Below are positions 51,858 to 60,702 of a stretch of 64,000 nt of DNA, in pieces (the stretch's first letter is position 1; the number at the start of each line of letters is the position of its first letter). The translations under genes were made by a program, and so were the position numbers. Source of the stretch: Bacteroidia bacterium (GTDB taxonomy: Bacteria > Bacteroidota > Bacteroidia > CAIKAF01); assembly GCA_016742095.1 (NCBI GenBank), contig JACVCJ010000013.1, positions 1-64,000 on the forward strand. The letters are read 5' to 3'. The notes below the pieces were generated by a model. The model was not told the DNA's origin, did no database searches, and saw only the letters and a program-made list of their open reading frames with translations.

Positions 51858-53798
51858 ATGTTACAAGATTTTCCTCACCGTCAACACCTTCTCATCACCG
51901 CTTTTGTATGGAGTATCGCCGGTAGCCTGTCTTCCTTCGGACAGATAGGTAACCAGGTTGACGAAATTGTAACGGATTTTAACGGCTACTGGCGCAGCGG
52001 CGTGGGCAATATCAATCCGGTATTGCCTGTAAACAGTCATAACCTGCTGGCTTTTACCTACGATTCGGTGCGCTATTCCACCGGGGTGAACGATGCCGTG
52101 CTTACCGCCAACGGACTCACGTTCACGCCCCGCATCTATAAGGCCATCGGGGTATCGGCGGTTCCGGGTACGCTCACGACCAATACCAAACTGGGCCTGG
52201 GCGCCCTGTACGATGGTGTAAATCCGGGTCCTTCGGTGCCGGCGCCTTCCGCGGCATTGTCGTACTACCTGATGGACGGTCCGCAGGGCCTGAACCTGGG
52301 GACGGGCATAGCCAACCTGCCGGTGGGTTTCCTGTCTTTCGACGTGAACAATATGCAGGCGGGCAATATCGGCGACGGTATCCCCGACATTATCATTACA
52401 CAGATCGCCAGCCCTTCGGCCACAGCCGATAAGTACAGCTTCCGCAACGCTTCGGGGCAGCTGGTGGACAACGAGGTAAGCATCAACCTTTCCGCCCTGA
52501 ACGTATTGGGTAACTGGACCGCGGATTTTTATGAGACCACGCCCACCCGGACGCTCACCGCCGGTTTTACCAATACCAGCCGCCCGCTGCGGCTCTGGGC
52601 CACCGACCTGGCTGGATTTGGCATAACACCCGGAAATATAGGCAGCATTACCACCTTCCGTATTGAACTTTCCGGGCAGAGTGATGTGGCTTTTGTAGCC
52701 TATAATGCCTCGGCGCTGAGCCTGGTCCCCGAAGAACTGCCGGGTGGCGTTGTGAAGCAGCCATCGCTCTGGCTCAAGGCCAATAACGGCCCCGGTACCA
52801 TGACCAACCTGGCGCCGGTGCCCGACTGGGCCGATAAATCCGGCAAGGCAAATAATGCCAGTCAGTCCGCTACGGCGTTGCGGCCGGTATTCCTTACACA
52901 GGGACTTAACTACAATCCTTATGTACGTTTCGGGGCCCAGTACCTGAATACCTTCCAGAACCTGACCAATGGGAACGGCAATCCCTACAGTACCTTCGTG
53001 GTCTTTCAGCAGGAAAATACCACGGCAAAGAATATCCTGGGCAGTACGGGGGCCAACTGTACCACCTGTGTGCGTCAGCAGTTGAGCAATGCGGCTGTGA
53101 ACCCGGCCCTGTTCAACGGGACTGTCAATATATTCCCCAATTCGCCGCCTGCGGCCGGTCTGCAGCCCTGGATATGGACCTCGCGTTACAACGGAGCCTC
53201 GGGCAGCACCCTGTTTATGAATATGCAGAGCAGCCAGACCAGCACCACCGTACAGACCTTTACCAACCGCCCCTCGCAGATCGGCAGCCACTCCAACGGT
53301 ACCCCTGCAGGCAGCAGCCTGATCGCTGAAGTGATCACCTACCCGGAAGCCCTTACCAATAATGAAGTACAGCGTATCAGTTCGTATCTCGGCATCAAGT
53401 ATGGCATCAGCATCAGTGCGGATTATCTTTCCTGCAACGGCAGTGTCATTTTTGAGTCGGACGAAGCGGGGACCACCATTGTATACGACCGGCGGATAAC
53501 CGGTATCGGCCGGGAAAACTGCCAGCAGTTGTATCAGCGCCAGTCAAAAAGTGTGCATGCCGGCGCCCTCATCACCCTAGGCGGAGGCGGCGTGATCGCG
53601 GCTACAAATGCGGCCAATACCGGTGTACTGCCCGATAGCTGCTACCTGGTGACCGGAGATAATAACGGGGCCGTTACCTGGGGTTCGGCACCGGTGGGAC
53701 TGCCTGTTACGGAGCGCATTGCACGTACCTGGCGGGCACGCAAGAGCGGCAACCCGGGAGCGGTGCTTATCCGCATACCTTCGTCCACTTCCGCGTAA
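51858..53798 (+). CDS. T9SS cargo protein, N-terminal part (interrupted by an in-frame stop)
   Basis: 646 residues: a signal peptide (GSLSSFGQ), a ~280-residue N-terminal domain, a LamG-like domain (about 305-530; QPSLWLKANNGPG, PDWADKSGKANNASQS, EVQRISSYLGIKYGISI) and the start of the following DUF8202-like region (RRITGIGRENCQQLYQRQSK, then YLVTGDNN). It stops at a TAA (53796-53798) with IRIPSSTSA. Translation of the same frame continues without shift into the next entry, which holds the rest of that domain and the sorting signal. If the stop is real, this product lacks its T9SS signal. Confidence 0.8.
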   Translation: MLQDFPHRQHLLITAFVWSIAGSLSSFGQIGNQVDEIVTDFNGYWRSGVGNINPVLPVNSHNLLAFTYDSVRYSTGVNDAVLTANGLTFTPRIYKAIGVSAVPGTLTTNTKLGLGALYDGVNPGPSVPAPSAALSYYLMDGPQGLNLGTGIANLPVGFLSFDVNNMQAGNIGDGIPDIIITQIASPSATADKYSFRNASGQLVDNEVSINLSALNVLGNWTADFYETTPTRTLTAGFTNTSRPLRLWATDLAGFGITPGNIGSITTFRIELSGQSDVAFVAYNASALSLVPEELPGGVVKQPSLWLKANNGPGTMTNLAPVPDWADKSGKANNASQSATALRPVFLTQGLNYNPYVRFGAQYLNTFQNLTNGNGNPYSTFVVFQQENTTAKNILGSTGANCTTCVRQQLSNAAVNPALFNGTVNIFPNSPPAAGLQPWIWTSRYNGASGSTLFMNMQSSQTSTTVQTFTNRPSQIGSHSNGTPAGSSLIAEVITYPEALTNNEVQRISSYLGIKYGISISADYLSCNGSVIFESDEAGTTIVYDRRITGIGRENCQQLYQRQSKSVHAGALITLGGGGVIAATNAANTGVLPDSCYLVTGDNNGAVTWGSAPVGLPVTERIARTWRARKSGNPGAVLIRIPSSTSA

Positions 53799-53837
53799 GC
53801 CACCCGGCTTCCTGCGCTTCCTGGCTATGCCTTCCCG

Positions 53838-54515
53838 GTGATGCTGGTAAAGACCACGAACGACGACTTCAGCACGGGATACACTGTGGTAAATATGTGG
53901 CAGAACGGTGACGATTTTGAGACCCTGTATGATCTCCCGGACGGCAGCTATTTTACGTTTGCATACCGTACAATGGTGCCGCTGCCGGTAGAACTGCTCT
54001 CCTTCGATGCTCTGCCCGATGCGGCCAGGCGCCTGGTAAACCTGCAGTGGCAGACGGCCTCCGAAGTGAACAATGCCTATTTTACCATAGAGCGTTCCGC
54101 AAACAACAGCAACTGGAGCCTGCTGGGCACCGTAACGGGTGCCGGTAACTCGAACCAGCCGCTGCAGTATACTTTACAGGACGTTTTTCCGCTCAGCGGC
54201 GTTTCGTATTATCGTCTTTCACAGACCGATCTTGACGGTACCACAGAGATTAAAGGCGTTCGTTCGGTATTGTTCGGCGCGGCCGACAGCCTGCGGATCT
54301 ATCCCAATCCGGCAGAGGATCACCTGTTCCTGGAAGCGGAAAATGTAGATCATCTCGAACTGTTCGATGTTTCCGGCAAGCTCTGCCAGGTAAGGGCCCA
54401 GCAGAATTACGACCGCTGGACCATACCCGTAGGTTCACTGGCAAGAGGCGTGTATTACCTGAAGATTTACCGGACGACGGGCGTTTCCGAGACCAAAAAA
54501 GTGATCCTGCACTAA
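53838..54515 (+). CDS. T9SS cargo protein, C-terminal part with type-A sorting domain
   Basis: Same reading frame as the entry before; the frame is open from 53799 (ATRLPALPGYAFPVMLVKTT). 225 residues from the ATG at 53838. It contains the end of the DUF8202-like region (NDDFSTGY, DGSYFTFAYR), a fibronectin-like block (VPLPVELLSFDALPD, WQTASEVNNAYFTIERSAN) and the type-A C-terminal domain (LRIYPNPAEDHLFLE ... GVYYLKIY). It has no signal peptide and probably no own promoter, so it is the cut-off 3' part of one gene of ~885 codons. Confidence 0.75.
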   Translation: MMLVKTTNDDFSTGYTVVNMWQNGDDFETLYDLPDGSYFTFAYRTMVPLPVELLSFDALPDAARRLVNLQWQTASEVNNAYFTIERSANNSNWSLLGTVTGAGNSNQPLQYTLQDVFPLSGVSYYRLSQTDLDGTTEIKGVRSVLFGAADSLRIYPNPAEDHLFLEAENVDHLELFDVSGKLCQVRAQQNYDRWTIPVGSLARGVYYLKIYRTTGVSETKKVILH

Positions 54516-54532
54516 GGCTTTTGCGCCTGTTG

Positions 54533-54563
54533 TTGAATTAAAGGCCGGAGTTTCGCACCTTTG
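54533..54563 (+). promoter_or_regulatory. Promoter of purN
   Basis: TTG (54533-54535) and CACCTTTG (54556-54563) are 20 bp apart; one mismatch in the -7 box. ATG at 54587. Confidence 0.45.
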
Positions 54564-54586
54564 CAGAAAATCTGTGAAGCGGAATC

Positions 54587-55159
54587 ATGAAGAAGATCGC
54601 GGTATTTGCCTCAGGAACAGGTACAAATGCAGTTAAAATACTGGAATATGCCCGGCAGACGGGCAGTTACGAAGTAAGCCTGGCGGTGACCAACCGCACG
54701 GATTCCGTTTTTGCGTCGCGCATGCTGGCCGAGGGTGTAAAGCTCTACGTGGTAAATAATGCCTTCCTGAGCTGTGAGAAACCTTTATTGGAGGTATTGC
54801 TCGAAAAGGATATAGATCTGATCGTACTGGCCGGTTTTCTGCGTAAAATACCGGACGAGCTTATTGAGGCTTTTCCCGGCCGTATTGTGAACATTCACCC
54901 GGCCCTGCTGCCCAAATACGGCGGCAAAGGTATGTATGGCATGCACGTACACGAAGCGGTGCGTACGGCACAGGAAGCGGAAACGGGCATTACCATCCAC
55001 CTGGTGAACGAAGAATACGACAAAGGCCGTGTATTGTTCCAGGCCTTCGTTCCGGTACAGACGGACGATGATGCCGCTGCCATTGCGGCCCGCGTACAAA
55101 AACTGGAATGGGAGCATTACCCGCGCGTAATTGCGGAATACCTGCAGGAATTGCCTTAG
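54587..55159 (+). CDS. purN: Phosphoribosylglycinamide formyltransferase
   Basis: Third step of purine synthesis: formylates GAR with 10-formyl-THF. It has 190 residues. Marks: VFASGTGTNAVKIL (phosphate loop), NIHPALLPKYGG (catalytic Asn and His), and HLVNEEYDKGRVLFQ with the catalytic Asp. Full length. It is the step after purD but sits 36 kb away. The last 4 bases overlap the convergent mgtE gene. Confidence 0.95.
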   Translation: MKKIAVFASGTGTNAVKILEYARQTGSYEVSLAVTNRTDSVFASRMLAEGVKLYVVNNAFLSCEKPLLEVLLEKDIDLIVLAGFLRKIPDELIEAFPGRIVNIHPALLPKYGGKGMYGMHVHEAVRTAQEAETGITIHLVNEEYDKGRVLFQAFVPVQTDDDAAAIAARVQKLEWEHYPRVIAEYLQELP

Positions 55160-56517
55160 AAAAGTCCGTACAGGAGACGTCCGATACTAAAATAGATGAA
55201 CATCCCCGTAAGGTCGTTCCCCGTGGTTATAAAGGGGCCTGTGGCCAGGGCGGGGTCTATATTGATCTTATCGAGCAGCAGGGGAATAAGCGTGCCCATG
55301 ATGGAGGCAAAGATGATAACGGTGAAAAGCGCAATACTCACCGTAAGGCTTATGGAAAGGCTATCGGCGAAGAAAAGTGCGTAACCCAGCAGCAGCAGGG
55401 CACATACCAGGGCACTGATGAGGCCTACGCCCAGTTCTTTCAGCAGGCGCTGCCAGATGCCGTTACTCTGTATGGATTTATTGGCCAGGGATTGTACAAT
55501 GATGGCCGAGGACTGTACACCCACATTACCGCCCATGGCCGCAATGAGGGGGATAAAGAACGCCATTTCGGGGTGTATCTGCAGGGTGGACTCATGGGCG
55601 CCGATAATGCGTGAACCCGCGATACCGCCCACCAGTCCGATGAGCAGCCAGGGCAGACGGGCGCGCGAAAGTACCCACACTTTGTCGTCGGCCTCTACGT
55701 CTTCGGAGATACCGGATGCCAGCTGGTAGTCGCGTTCGGCCTCTTCCTTGATCACGTCTACCACGTCGTCGATGGTGATGCGGCCCATCAGGCGGCCCAG
55801 TTCGTCTACCACGGGCAGTACTACCAGGTCGTATTTTTCCATGATGGCGGCTGCGTCTTCACGGGTGGCCGTGGCGGTTACGGAAACCACATTGGTGTCG
55901 ATGATGCCCTGCAGGTTGGCCGTGGTCGGCGCCAGCAGCAGGCGTTTCAGGGGCAGCAGGCCTACCAGTATGTCGCGGTCGTCTACCACGTAAATGGCAT
56001 ACAGATCGTCGAGTTCCTCGGCCTGTTTGCGTATTTCGCGTACGCACTGTATCAGGGTATTTTCCAGGTGTACCTTTACCAGCTCCTTGGCCATCAGACC
56101 GCCGGCAGAGTCCTCGTCATAACCGAGCAGGTCGGCAATGTCCTTGGCCTGTTCAAAGTCGGTGATCTTGGAAAGTACTTCTTTCTGCTGTTCTTCGGGC
56201 AGGGCGGAGATGATATCGGCGGCGTCGTCGGAATCGAGGTTGTCGATCACGCGTTCGGCGATCTCCGTAGGCGTAAAAAGCTGCATGAAGCGGGGCCGGA
56301 TCTCCTCGTCGAGGAAGGTCAGCGTTTCGGCGGCCTGTTCTTCGTCAAGACAGGAGAATACGAAAATAGCTTCATCTTTCGAAAGCCTGTACAGCGTTTC
56401 GGCGATGTCGGAAGGGTGTAATTCACCAAAAATATCTTTAATGCTCGATGACTGACGTGCATCGATAGCGGAGCGGATATCTTCCAGGAAGGCTTTATTT
56501 ACGTTGAATTCCGCCAT
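55156..56517 (-). CDS. mgtE: Magnesium transporter MgtE
   Basis: Mg2+ channel of 453 residues. The N-domain (LHPSDIAETLYRLSKDEA) and a CBS pair (about 130-255) gate the channel, and the membrane part has five helices with GGNVGVQSSAII, the selectivity-filter helix, and LDKINIDPALATGPFITTGND. The start at 56517 is chosen because a TATCTTTG box at 56536-56543 covers the earlier ATG at 56538. Confidence 0.94.
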   Translation of the reverse strand: MAEFNVNKAFLEDIRSAIDARQSSSIKDIFGELHPSDIAETLYRLSKDEAIFVFSCLDEEQAAETLTFLDEEIRPRFMQLFTPTEIAERVIDNLDSDDAADIISALPEEQQKEVLSKITDFEQAKDIADLLGYDEDSAGGLMAKELVKVHLENTLIQCVREIRKQAEELDDLYAIYVVDDRDILVGLLPLKRLLLAPTTANLQGIIDTNVVSVTATATREDAAAIMEKYDLVVLPVVDELGRLMGRITIDDVVDVIKEEAERDYQLASGISEDVEADDKVWVLSRARLPWLLIGLVGGIAGSRIIGAHESTLQIHPEMAFFIPLIAAMGGNVGVQSSAIIVQSLANKSIQSNGIWQRLLKELGVGLISALVCALLLLGYALFFADSLSISLTVSIALFTVIIFASIMGTLIPLLLDKINIDPALATGPFITTGNDLTGMFIYFSIGRLLYGLF

Positions 56518-56535
56518 ATCTCTGCCTTTTGCCTG

Positions 56536-56543
56536 CAAAGATA
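56536..56543 (-). promoter_or_regulatory. -7 box of mgtE (TATCTTTG)
   Basis: Perfect TAnnTTTG on the minus strand, 18 bp before the ATG at 56517. Confidence 0.5.
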
Positions 56544-56604
56544 AAATATGCCGTCAAAGCCACAAGGCTTTTAAGCTTCTTTTTGTTTGGCGCAGGGGCC
56601 GGAA

Positions 56605-57141
56605 TTATTTTGTGGGATATACTTCCAGGTAGTGCTGCTGGCAGTATGCCAGTACGTCCAGCGCCTGGGCACGGTTGCCGAATTCCTCGATCTCTACCTT
56701 TTTCTTTTCGAGGGTTTTGTAGTCCAGGAAAAAGCGTTTCATTTCCAGCATGGTATGCGGGGGTAGTTCATTGATGTCGCTGATGTAGTTCACGGAAATG
56801 TCGTTGGCCGCCACGGCAATGATCTTGCGGTCCTGCTCGCCCTGGTCCATCATGTACATTACCCCGATGATCTTGGCGGTAACGATGCACATGGGCTCGA
56901 TACGCTCGCTGCAGATCACCAGTATGTCCAGCGGATCGCCGTCGCCGTCGAGTGTCTGGGGAATAAAACCGTAATTGGCCGGGTACATCACGGAGGAGAA
57001 CAGTACGCGGTCCAGGCGAAGAAGTCCGCTGGCCTTGTCCAGTTCGTATTTTACCTTGCTGCCTTTCGGAATTTCAATAAGACATTCTACCAGGCCCTGG
57101 GGCATTCCGGTATTGCTGAGCTCGTGCCAGGGGTGAATCAT
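56605..57141 (-). CDS. ppa: Inorganic pyrophosphatase
   Basis: Family I pyrophosphatase, 178 residues. Marks: IEIPKGSKVKYELDKASG, YPANYGFIPQTLDGDGDPLD (metal-binding Asp cluster) and the closing KKVEIEEFGN region. The ATG at 57141 overlaps the stop of the upstream CxxC membrane protein gene (ATGA), so the long frame to 57345 is not used. It is read at the end of the cox/SCO group but may use the promoter at 57430. Confidence 0.95.
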   Translation of the reverse strand: MIHPWHELSNTGMPQGLVECLIEIPKGSKVKYELDKASGLLRLDRVLFSSVMYPANYGFIPQTLDGDGDPLDILVICSERIEPMCIVTAKIIGVMYMMDQGEQDRKIIAVAANDISVNYISDINELPPHTMLEMKRFFLDYKTLEKKKVEIEEFGNRAQALDVLAYCQQHYLEVYPTK

Positions 57142-57425
57142 ATCTGTGTGTTGTTTTGCGCGTCGCGACGCATCAGTTCTTCTTCTTCTTTCTTTGCCCG
57201 GCGGTAACGCACGGCCAGTATTACGGTGCCTACCAGTATTACGTAGGGTATACCCATCAGGTACAGGATACCGTTGTTCACGCCTTTTTTCAGTTCGCCT
57301 TTGTCGCCTTCGGAATTCTCTACCGTGGCGCGGCAAACCGTACACTGGGCATGGCTTTCGGAAGCTGCAGGCGCACTAAAGGCCAGGGCCAGTAAAAGTG
57401 CGGCGTATATCCCCGTTCTTTTCAT
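57138..57425 (-). CDS. Small CxxC membrane protein of the oxidase locus
   Basis: 95 residues: a signal peptide or first helix (AALLLALAFSAPAASESHAQ), a short periplasmic part with CTVC (about 28-31), a second helix (LYLMGIPYVILVGTVILAV) and a charged tail. Similar small proteins accompany cox/SCO genes in other Bacteroidota; a metal or disulfide role in oxidase assembly is possible but unproven. TACCTTTG lies 4 bp before the ATG, so the message would be nearly leaderless. Confidence 0.7.
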   Translation of the reverse strand: MKRTGIYAALLLALAFSAPAASESHAQCTVCRATVENSEGDKGELKKGVNNGILYLMGIPYVILVGTVILAVRYRRAKKEEEELMRRDAQNNTQI

Positions 57426-57429
57426 GATA

Positions 57430-57437
57430 CAAAGGTA
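57430..57437 (-). promoter_or_regulatory. -7 box of the CxxC protein-ppa pair (TACCTTTG)
   Basis: Perfect TAnnTTTG on the minus strand, 4 bases before the ATG at 57425. Confidence 0.45.
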
Positions 57438-57486
57438 TAAAAGTGCAGACGCTTTTGTGTGTTAAACTTGCTAAAATGCTATAGAA

Positions 57487-58029
57487 TTACTGGTAGTACG
57501 GACTGATCAGTAAATACACAATGGGGCCTGTAACAGCCACGTAGAACCAGATGGGCCAGGTAATTTTGGCCAGGCGGCGGTGCCGGGGCCATTCGCCGGT
57601 AAGGGCGCGGTAGGTGGTGTACAGGATAAAGGGCATGATCACGGCCGCCAGGAAAATATGCGTGACCAGGACCACATAGTATACGATGCGTATGCTGCCC
57701 GTGCCGCCAAATTTTGCCTCGCCGGCAAACAGGTGGTGGCCGATATACGATACCAGGAACAGGCAGGAAAGTACCATGGCCGTAAGCATGATCTTTTTGT
57801 GGTTCAGGTACTGTTTCTGTTTAACGGCAATGAGTCCGAGCACCAGCAGTATGCTTACCGTGGTATTGATAATGGCATTGATCTTTGCAAATACGTGTAC
57901 GTCGAAACCGAGATCTGTTTTCAGTTGTACGCGTCCGAGGATAACGATTACGGCAAATACCACAAAGGATACCGTGCCGATGAGCAGGTTGGCCTTGCGG
58001 TCGTTCTTTTTTATAACGGGTGCTAACAT
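57487..58029 (-). CDS. DUF420 family membrane protein
   Basis: Integral membrane protein of 180 residues with five hydrophobic segments. KQKQYLNHKKIMLTAM and SYIGHHLFAGE with HIFLA are the His-bearing marks of DUF420, relatives of the CtaM assembly factor of Bacillus oxidases. It probably helps mature the cytochrome oxidase. It is 10 bp after the SCO gene in the same unit. Confidence 0.87.
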   Translation of the reverse strand: MLAPVIKKNDRKANLLIGTVSFVVFAVIVILGRVQLKTDLGFDVHVFAKINAIINTTVSILLVLGLIAVKQKQYLNHKKIMLTAMVLSCLFLVSYIGHHLFAGEAKFGGTGSIRIVYYVVLVTHIFLAAVIMPFILYTTYRALTGEWPRHRRLAKITWPIWFYVAVTGPIVYLLISPYYQ

Positions 58030-58039
58030 GAGAATTGTT

Positions 58040-58732
58040 TTATTGAGAAGCTTCTTTTTTCAGTTTGTGGATATCGCGGATCAGGTCTTCGGCCTTGCCC
58101 TGTACGGTACCGTCGTAGGCGCCGCGCAGCTGTCCGTTGCCGTCTACGAGCACCAGGAAGCCGCTGTGGATGTACCCGCCGGGTTCTTTATCACTGGGTG
58201 CGGCATGGGCCATGTAGTCCTCTTCACAGATGGCGTAAATGGAGTCCCTGTCGCCGGTGAGAAAGCGCCAGCGGGGCTCGTCGTACGCCTTGTCGCGGGC
58301 ATATTGTTTCAGGACCTCCGGGGTATCGAATTCGGGATCGATGGTGTGGGAAACAAAGTATACATTGCTGTCGTTCCGGAAGGCTTCGTAGGCCAGTTTC
58401 ATATTGCCGGTCATCTTGGGGCAGATGGAGGGGCAGGTAGTAAAGAAGAAATCGGCCACATAAATTTTGCCCTTTACCTGCTTATCAGTGAAGGGTTTGC
58501 CGTCCTGGTCGGTAAAAGAAAAGGGGCGTATGCTGTGGGGTACCTCCAGGCCGTCCACGATCTTTTTTTCGCCCAGTACGGGCAGGGGAGCGTTCTCATC
58601 AACCTGTTGCTGTACTGCTGCGGATTCTGAGGAGCCGTTCTTCTTTGCTCCGCAGGCGCTCAGCAGAAAGGTGAGTACCAGCAGCGACTTAGTTAAAATC
58701 GATGTATTTATGTGTTTTGAATGCAAGTTCAT
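58040..58732 (-). CDS. SCO1/SenC family copper chaperone
   Basis: Thioredoxin-fold copper protein for loading CuA, 230 residues. It is a lipoprotein (LLSACGAKK, Cys27). The copper site is intact: FFFTTCPSICPKM with Cys100 and Cys104, and His189 in GGYIHSGFLV. It likely serves CoxB of the operon at 11.4 kb. Its start overlaps the upstream SCO-like gene by 44 bp. Confidence 0.92.
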   Translation of the reverse strand: MNLHSKHINTSILTKSLLVLTFLLSACGAKKNGSSESAAVQQQVDENAPLPVLGEKKIVDGLEVPHSIRPFSFTDQDGKPFTDKQVKGKIYVADFFFTTCPSICPKMTGNMKLAYEAFRNDSNVYFVSHTIDPEFDTPEVLKQYARDKAYDEPRWRFLTGDRDSIYAICEEDYMAHAAPSDKEPGGYIHSGFLVLVDGNGQLRGAYDGTVQGKAEDLIRDIHKLKKEASQ

Positions 58733-59384
58733 ATTCCTTGTAAAGCATGGAAATTTCTTTTTTCAGGTTGCTGGCGTCGGATTGCAGCACGGGGTTGTAG
58801 TACCCGCGGATGTGGCCTTCCATGTCTATCAGTACCACGCTGCCGGGGTCGGTGTTCAGGGTATCCTGCGGATCTTTTTTAAAGTAGCCTTCCTTTTTAA
58901 GGTACGTGGCCAGGCTGTCGCTCGTATTCACGTAATGCCAGCGTACGTCGCAGTTGCTGAGTTTGCTGGTTTTAACGGAGGGTAGGTCTATTTTGAGCCC
59001 GGCCGGCATCTTTTCCAGGAAGCTTACAAACTCTACGCTGGGGTACAGGGGCAGGGTTTCGGCGGCCAGGTAGGTAACTTCTTTGGGAATATCCTGCAGC
59101 TGGCTCATATCGATGAAGTGGGCCAGGTAGATCTTGCCCTCTACCGTTTTAGAGCTGAAGGGTACCCCGTTGAGGTCGCTGGCGGCGGCAAAGGCCGGTA
59201 TGCTGTGATAGGTGGTATCGTATACGGTGGCGCCCCTGCGCTGGGTTTCCGTAACGGTACGCGGACCATAGAAATGTAACCTGTTTACCTTGTGCACGCC
59301 GGTATATACCATCAGGTAAAAGAGCAGGGCCGGTAGTATGAACAGGGTGAACAGTACTGCAATTTTTTTGACTTTTTGTCCCAT
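58689..59384 (-). CDS. SCO-like protein without the copper cysteines
   Basis: 231 residues with one N-terminal membrane anchor and a thioredoxin-like region. It parallels the SCO gene behind it (SSKTVEGKIYLAHFIDMS against TDKQVKGKIYVADFFFTT; GSVVLIDMEGHIRGYYN against GFLVLVDGNGQLRGAYD), but the CxxxC is replaced by SQLQDI and the His before the last strand is missing. It therefore cannot bind copper in the SCO way and may be a structural or regulatory partner. It overlaps the SCO gene by 44 bp. Confidence 0.78.
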   Translation of the reverse strand: MGQKVKKIAVLFTLFILPALLFYLMVYTGVHKVNRLHFYGPRTVTETQRRGATVYDTTYHSIPAFAAASDLNGVPFSSKTVEGKIYLAHFIDMSQLQDIPKEVTYLAAETLPLYPSVEFVSFLEKMPAGLKIDLPSVKTSKLSNCDVRWHYVNTSDSLATYLKKEGYFKKDPQDTLNTDPGSVVLIDMEGHIRGYYNPVLQSDASNLKKEISMLYKEYELAFKTHKYIDFN

Positions 59385-59397
59385 TTTTTAAAGAAAA

Positions 59398-59425
59398 AGC
59401 CCTCTTAATCGGAGTTAAGAGGGCT
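59398..59425 (-). terminator. Terminator between coxIV and the SCO genes
   Basis: AGCCCTCTTAA pairs perfectly with TTAAGAGGGCT (11 bp, 6-nt loop), followed on the minus strand by five Ts and TCTT. Likely ends or attenuates the ctaB-coxC-coxD message before the SCO genes. Confidence 0.8.
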
Positions 59426-59446
59426 ATTGAATTTTATGCCAGTAAA

Positions 59447-59926
59447 TTAGTGTGCATGACCATCCGAATGAGCTTCTCCGTGGGCTTCGTCACCGTGACC
59501 GGCCGCCGGGGCCGCATGGTGATCTTTATACGTACGGGTGAAGAAATCGGGCTCTTTCAGTTTCACATCTCTCAGTGCGTATCCTTCCATCATCATCAGT
59601 ACGATGAAGTATACCAGGAATACGGTAGTGAGTGAAATGGTGAGCTTGAAGTTGAAACGTTCGTGACCGAGGTGCATGAACGAGAAAATGATATAGTACG
59701 CCTTTACCAGGGTAAGAGCGATGAAGATCCATTTCTGAACGGTAAAGCTGATAAAACGGGTCTGTCCCATACCGGCATCGTTCGCAAAGGCAAAACCTAC
59801 CTCGACGATGGTAACGAGCAGCATGATAAAGAATACCTTCCAGATCCAGCGTGTATTCGGCTTGGCTATTTCCTGACCCGGCACGTAGGTGTGCTGGTGG
59901 TAATTGTCCATGTGAAATCCTGACAT
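59447..59926 (-). CDS. Cytochrome c oxidase subunit IV family protein
   Basis: Small oxidase subunit (COX4 of the caa3/CyoD type), 159 residues with three membrane helices (about 28-48, 66-86, 97-113) and a His/Ala-rich C-terminal tail. FSFMHLGHERFNFK is the typical loop between helices 2 and 3. It is 47 bp after subunit III and ends before the hairpin. Confidence 0.88.
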   Translation of the reverse strand: MSGFHMDNYHQHTYVPGQEIAKPNTRWIWKVFFIMLLVTIVEVGFAFANDAGMGQTRFISFTVQKWIFIALTLVKAYYIIFSFMHLGHERFNFKLTISLTTVFLVYFIVLMMMEGYALRDVKLKEPDFFTRTYKDHHAAPAAGHGDEAHGEAHSDGHAH

Positions 59927-59973
59927 ATCTTATAGCGTTTTACAGATGATTAATATTGATTTTCTTACAGGGA

Positions 59974-60702
59974 TCAGAGCAGGTAGAAGAAGGTGAATAC
60001 GAATACCCATACCAGGTCTACAAAGTGCCAGTACAGACCTACCTTTTCCACGAACTCATAGTGACCGATGCGTTCCATGCGTCCGTTCAGTACCATCAGC
60101 AGGGCAATTACGTTCAGTACCACACCCGAGAATACGTGCGAACCGTGGAAACCGGTGATAAAGAAGAAGAAGTTGGCAAACTGCTGGGCCCCGTACTCGT
60201 TGTGGTGCATATTGGCCCCGTAGATGCGTATGGTCTCCCAGACGCCCTGCTCGTTCATTACTTCTACCAGTTTACCATCGTGCGTACCGGTAATAAAGTG
60301 GTACCATTCCCAGGCCTGTGAACCTAAGAAGAACAGACCGCCTATAATGGTAAGTACAAGCCATTTAACAACTGCTTTTTTATCGAAACGGTGACCGGCT
60401 TCTACGGCCAGTACCATCGTTACCGAACTCATGATCAGGATAAAGGTCATCAGCGATACGAAGGCCAGCTTGATATGCGCATCGGTGAACGGGAAGTGGT
60501 TAAAAACCTCATCCGGCGAAGGCCAGTGCTCATTGGCCGCCTTGTTACGCATGGTGCCGTACGAGATCAGCAGCGAGCTGAAGGTAAAGGCATCCGAGAT
60601 GAGGAAGAACCACATCATCATTTTGCCGTAACTTACGTTGAAAGGAGCTACGCCTCCTCCCCAAATACTTCCTTTTGATGTAACACTTGTAGAATCTGCC
60701 AT
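59974..60702 (-). CDS. Cytochrome c oxidase subunit III, copy 1
   Basis: Membrane subunit III of the oxidase, 242 residues with about six to seven helices. Visible: WFFLISDAFTFSSLLISYG, the loop FFITGFHGSHVFSGVVLN and VGLYWHFVDLVWVFVFTFFY, the classic subunit III ending. A long loop at about 125-165 sets it apart from copy 2. It lies 93 bp after copy 2 in the same direction. Confidence 0.92.
   Translation of the reverse strand: MADSTSVTSKGSIWGGGVAPFNVSYGKMMMWFFLISDAFTFSSLLISYGTMRNKAANEHWPSPDEVFNHFPFTDAHIKLAFVSLMTFILIMSSVTMVLAVEAGHRFDKKAVVKWLVLTIIGGLFFLGSQAWEWYHFITGTHDGKLVEVMNEQGVWETIRIYGANMHHNEYGAQQFANFFFFITGFHGSHVFSGVVLNVIALLMVLNGRMERIGHYEFVEKVGLYWHFVDLVWVFVFTFFYLL

Noticed and set aside
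51861-53291. Antisense open frame of 476 codons opposite the T9SS cargo gene
   Set aside because: Covers the well-supported LamG gene; product looks like mirrored repeats without signal or motif.
53796-53838. Frameshift as the cause of the T9SS gene split
   Set aside because: Both parts are in the same frame and the bridge codons fit the domain; a single stop codon explains it without any base gain or loss.
56556-56571. AAAGCC-acaa-GGCTTT hairpin between ppa and mgtE
   Set aside because: Six pairs without a T tract on the minus strand; too weak to call as a terminator.
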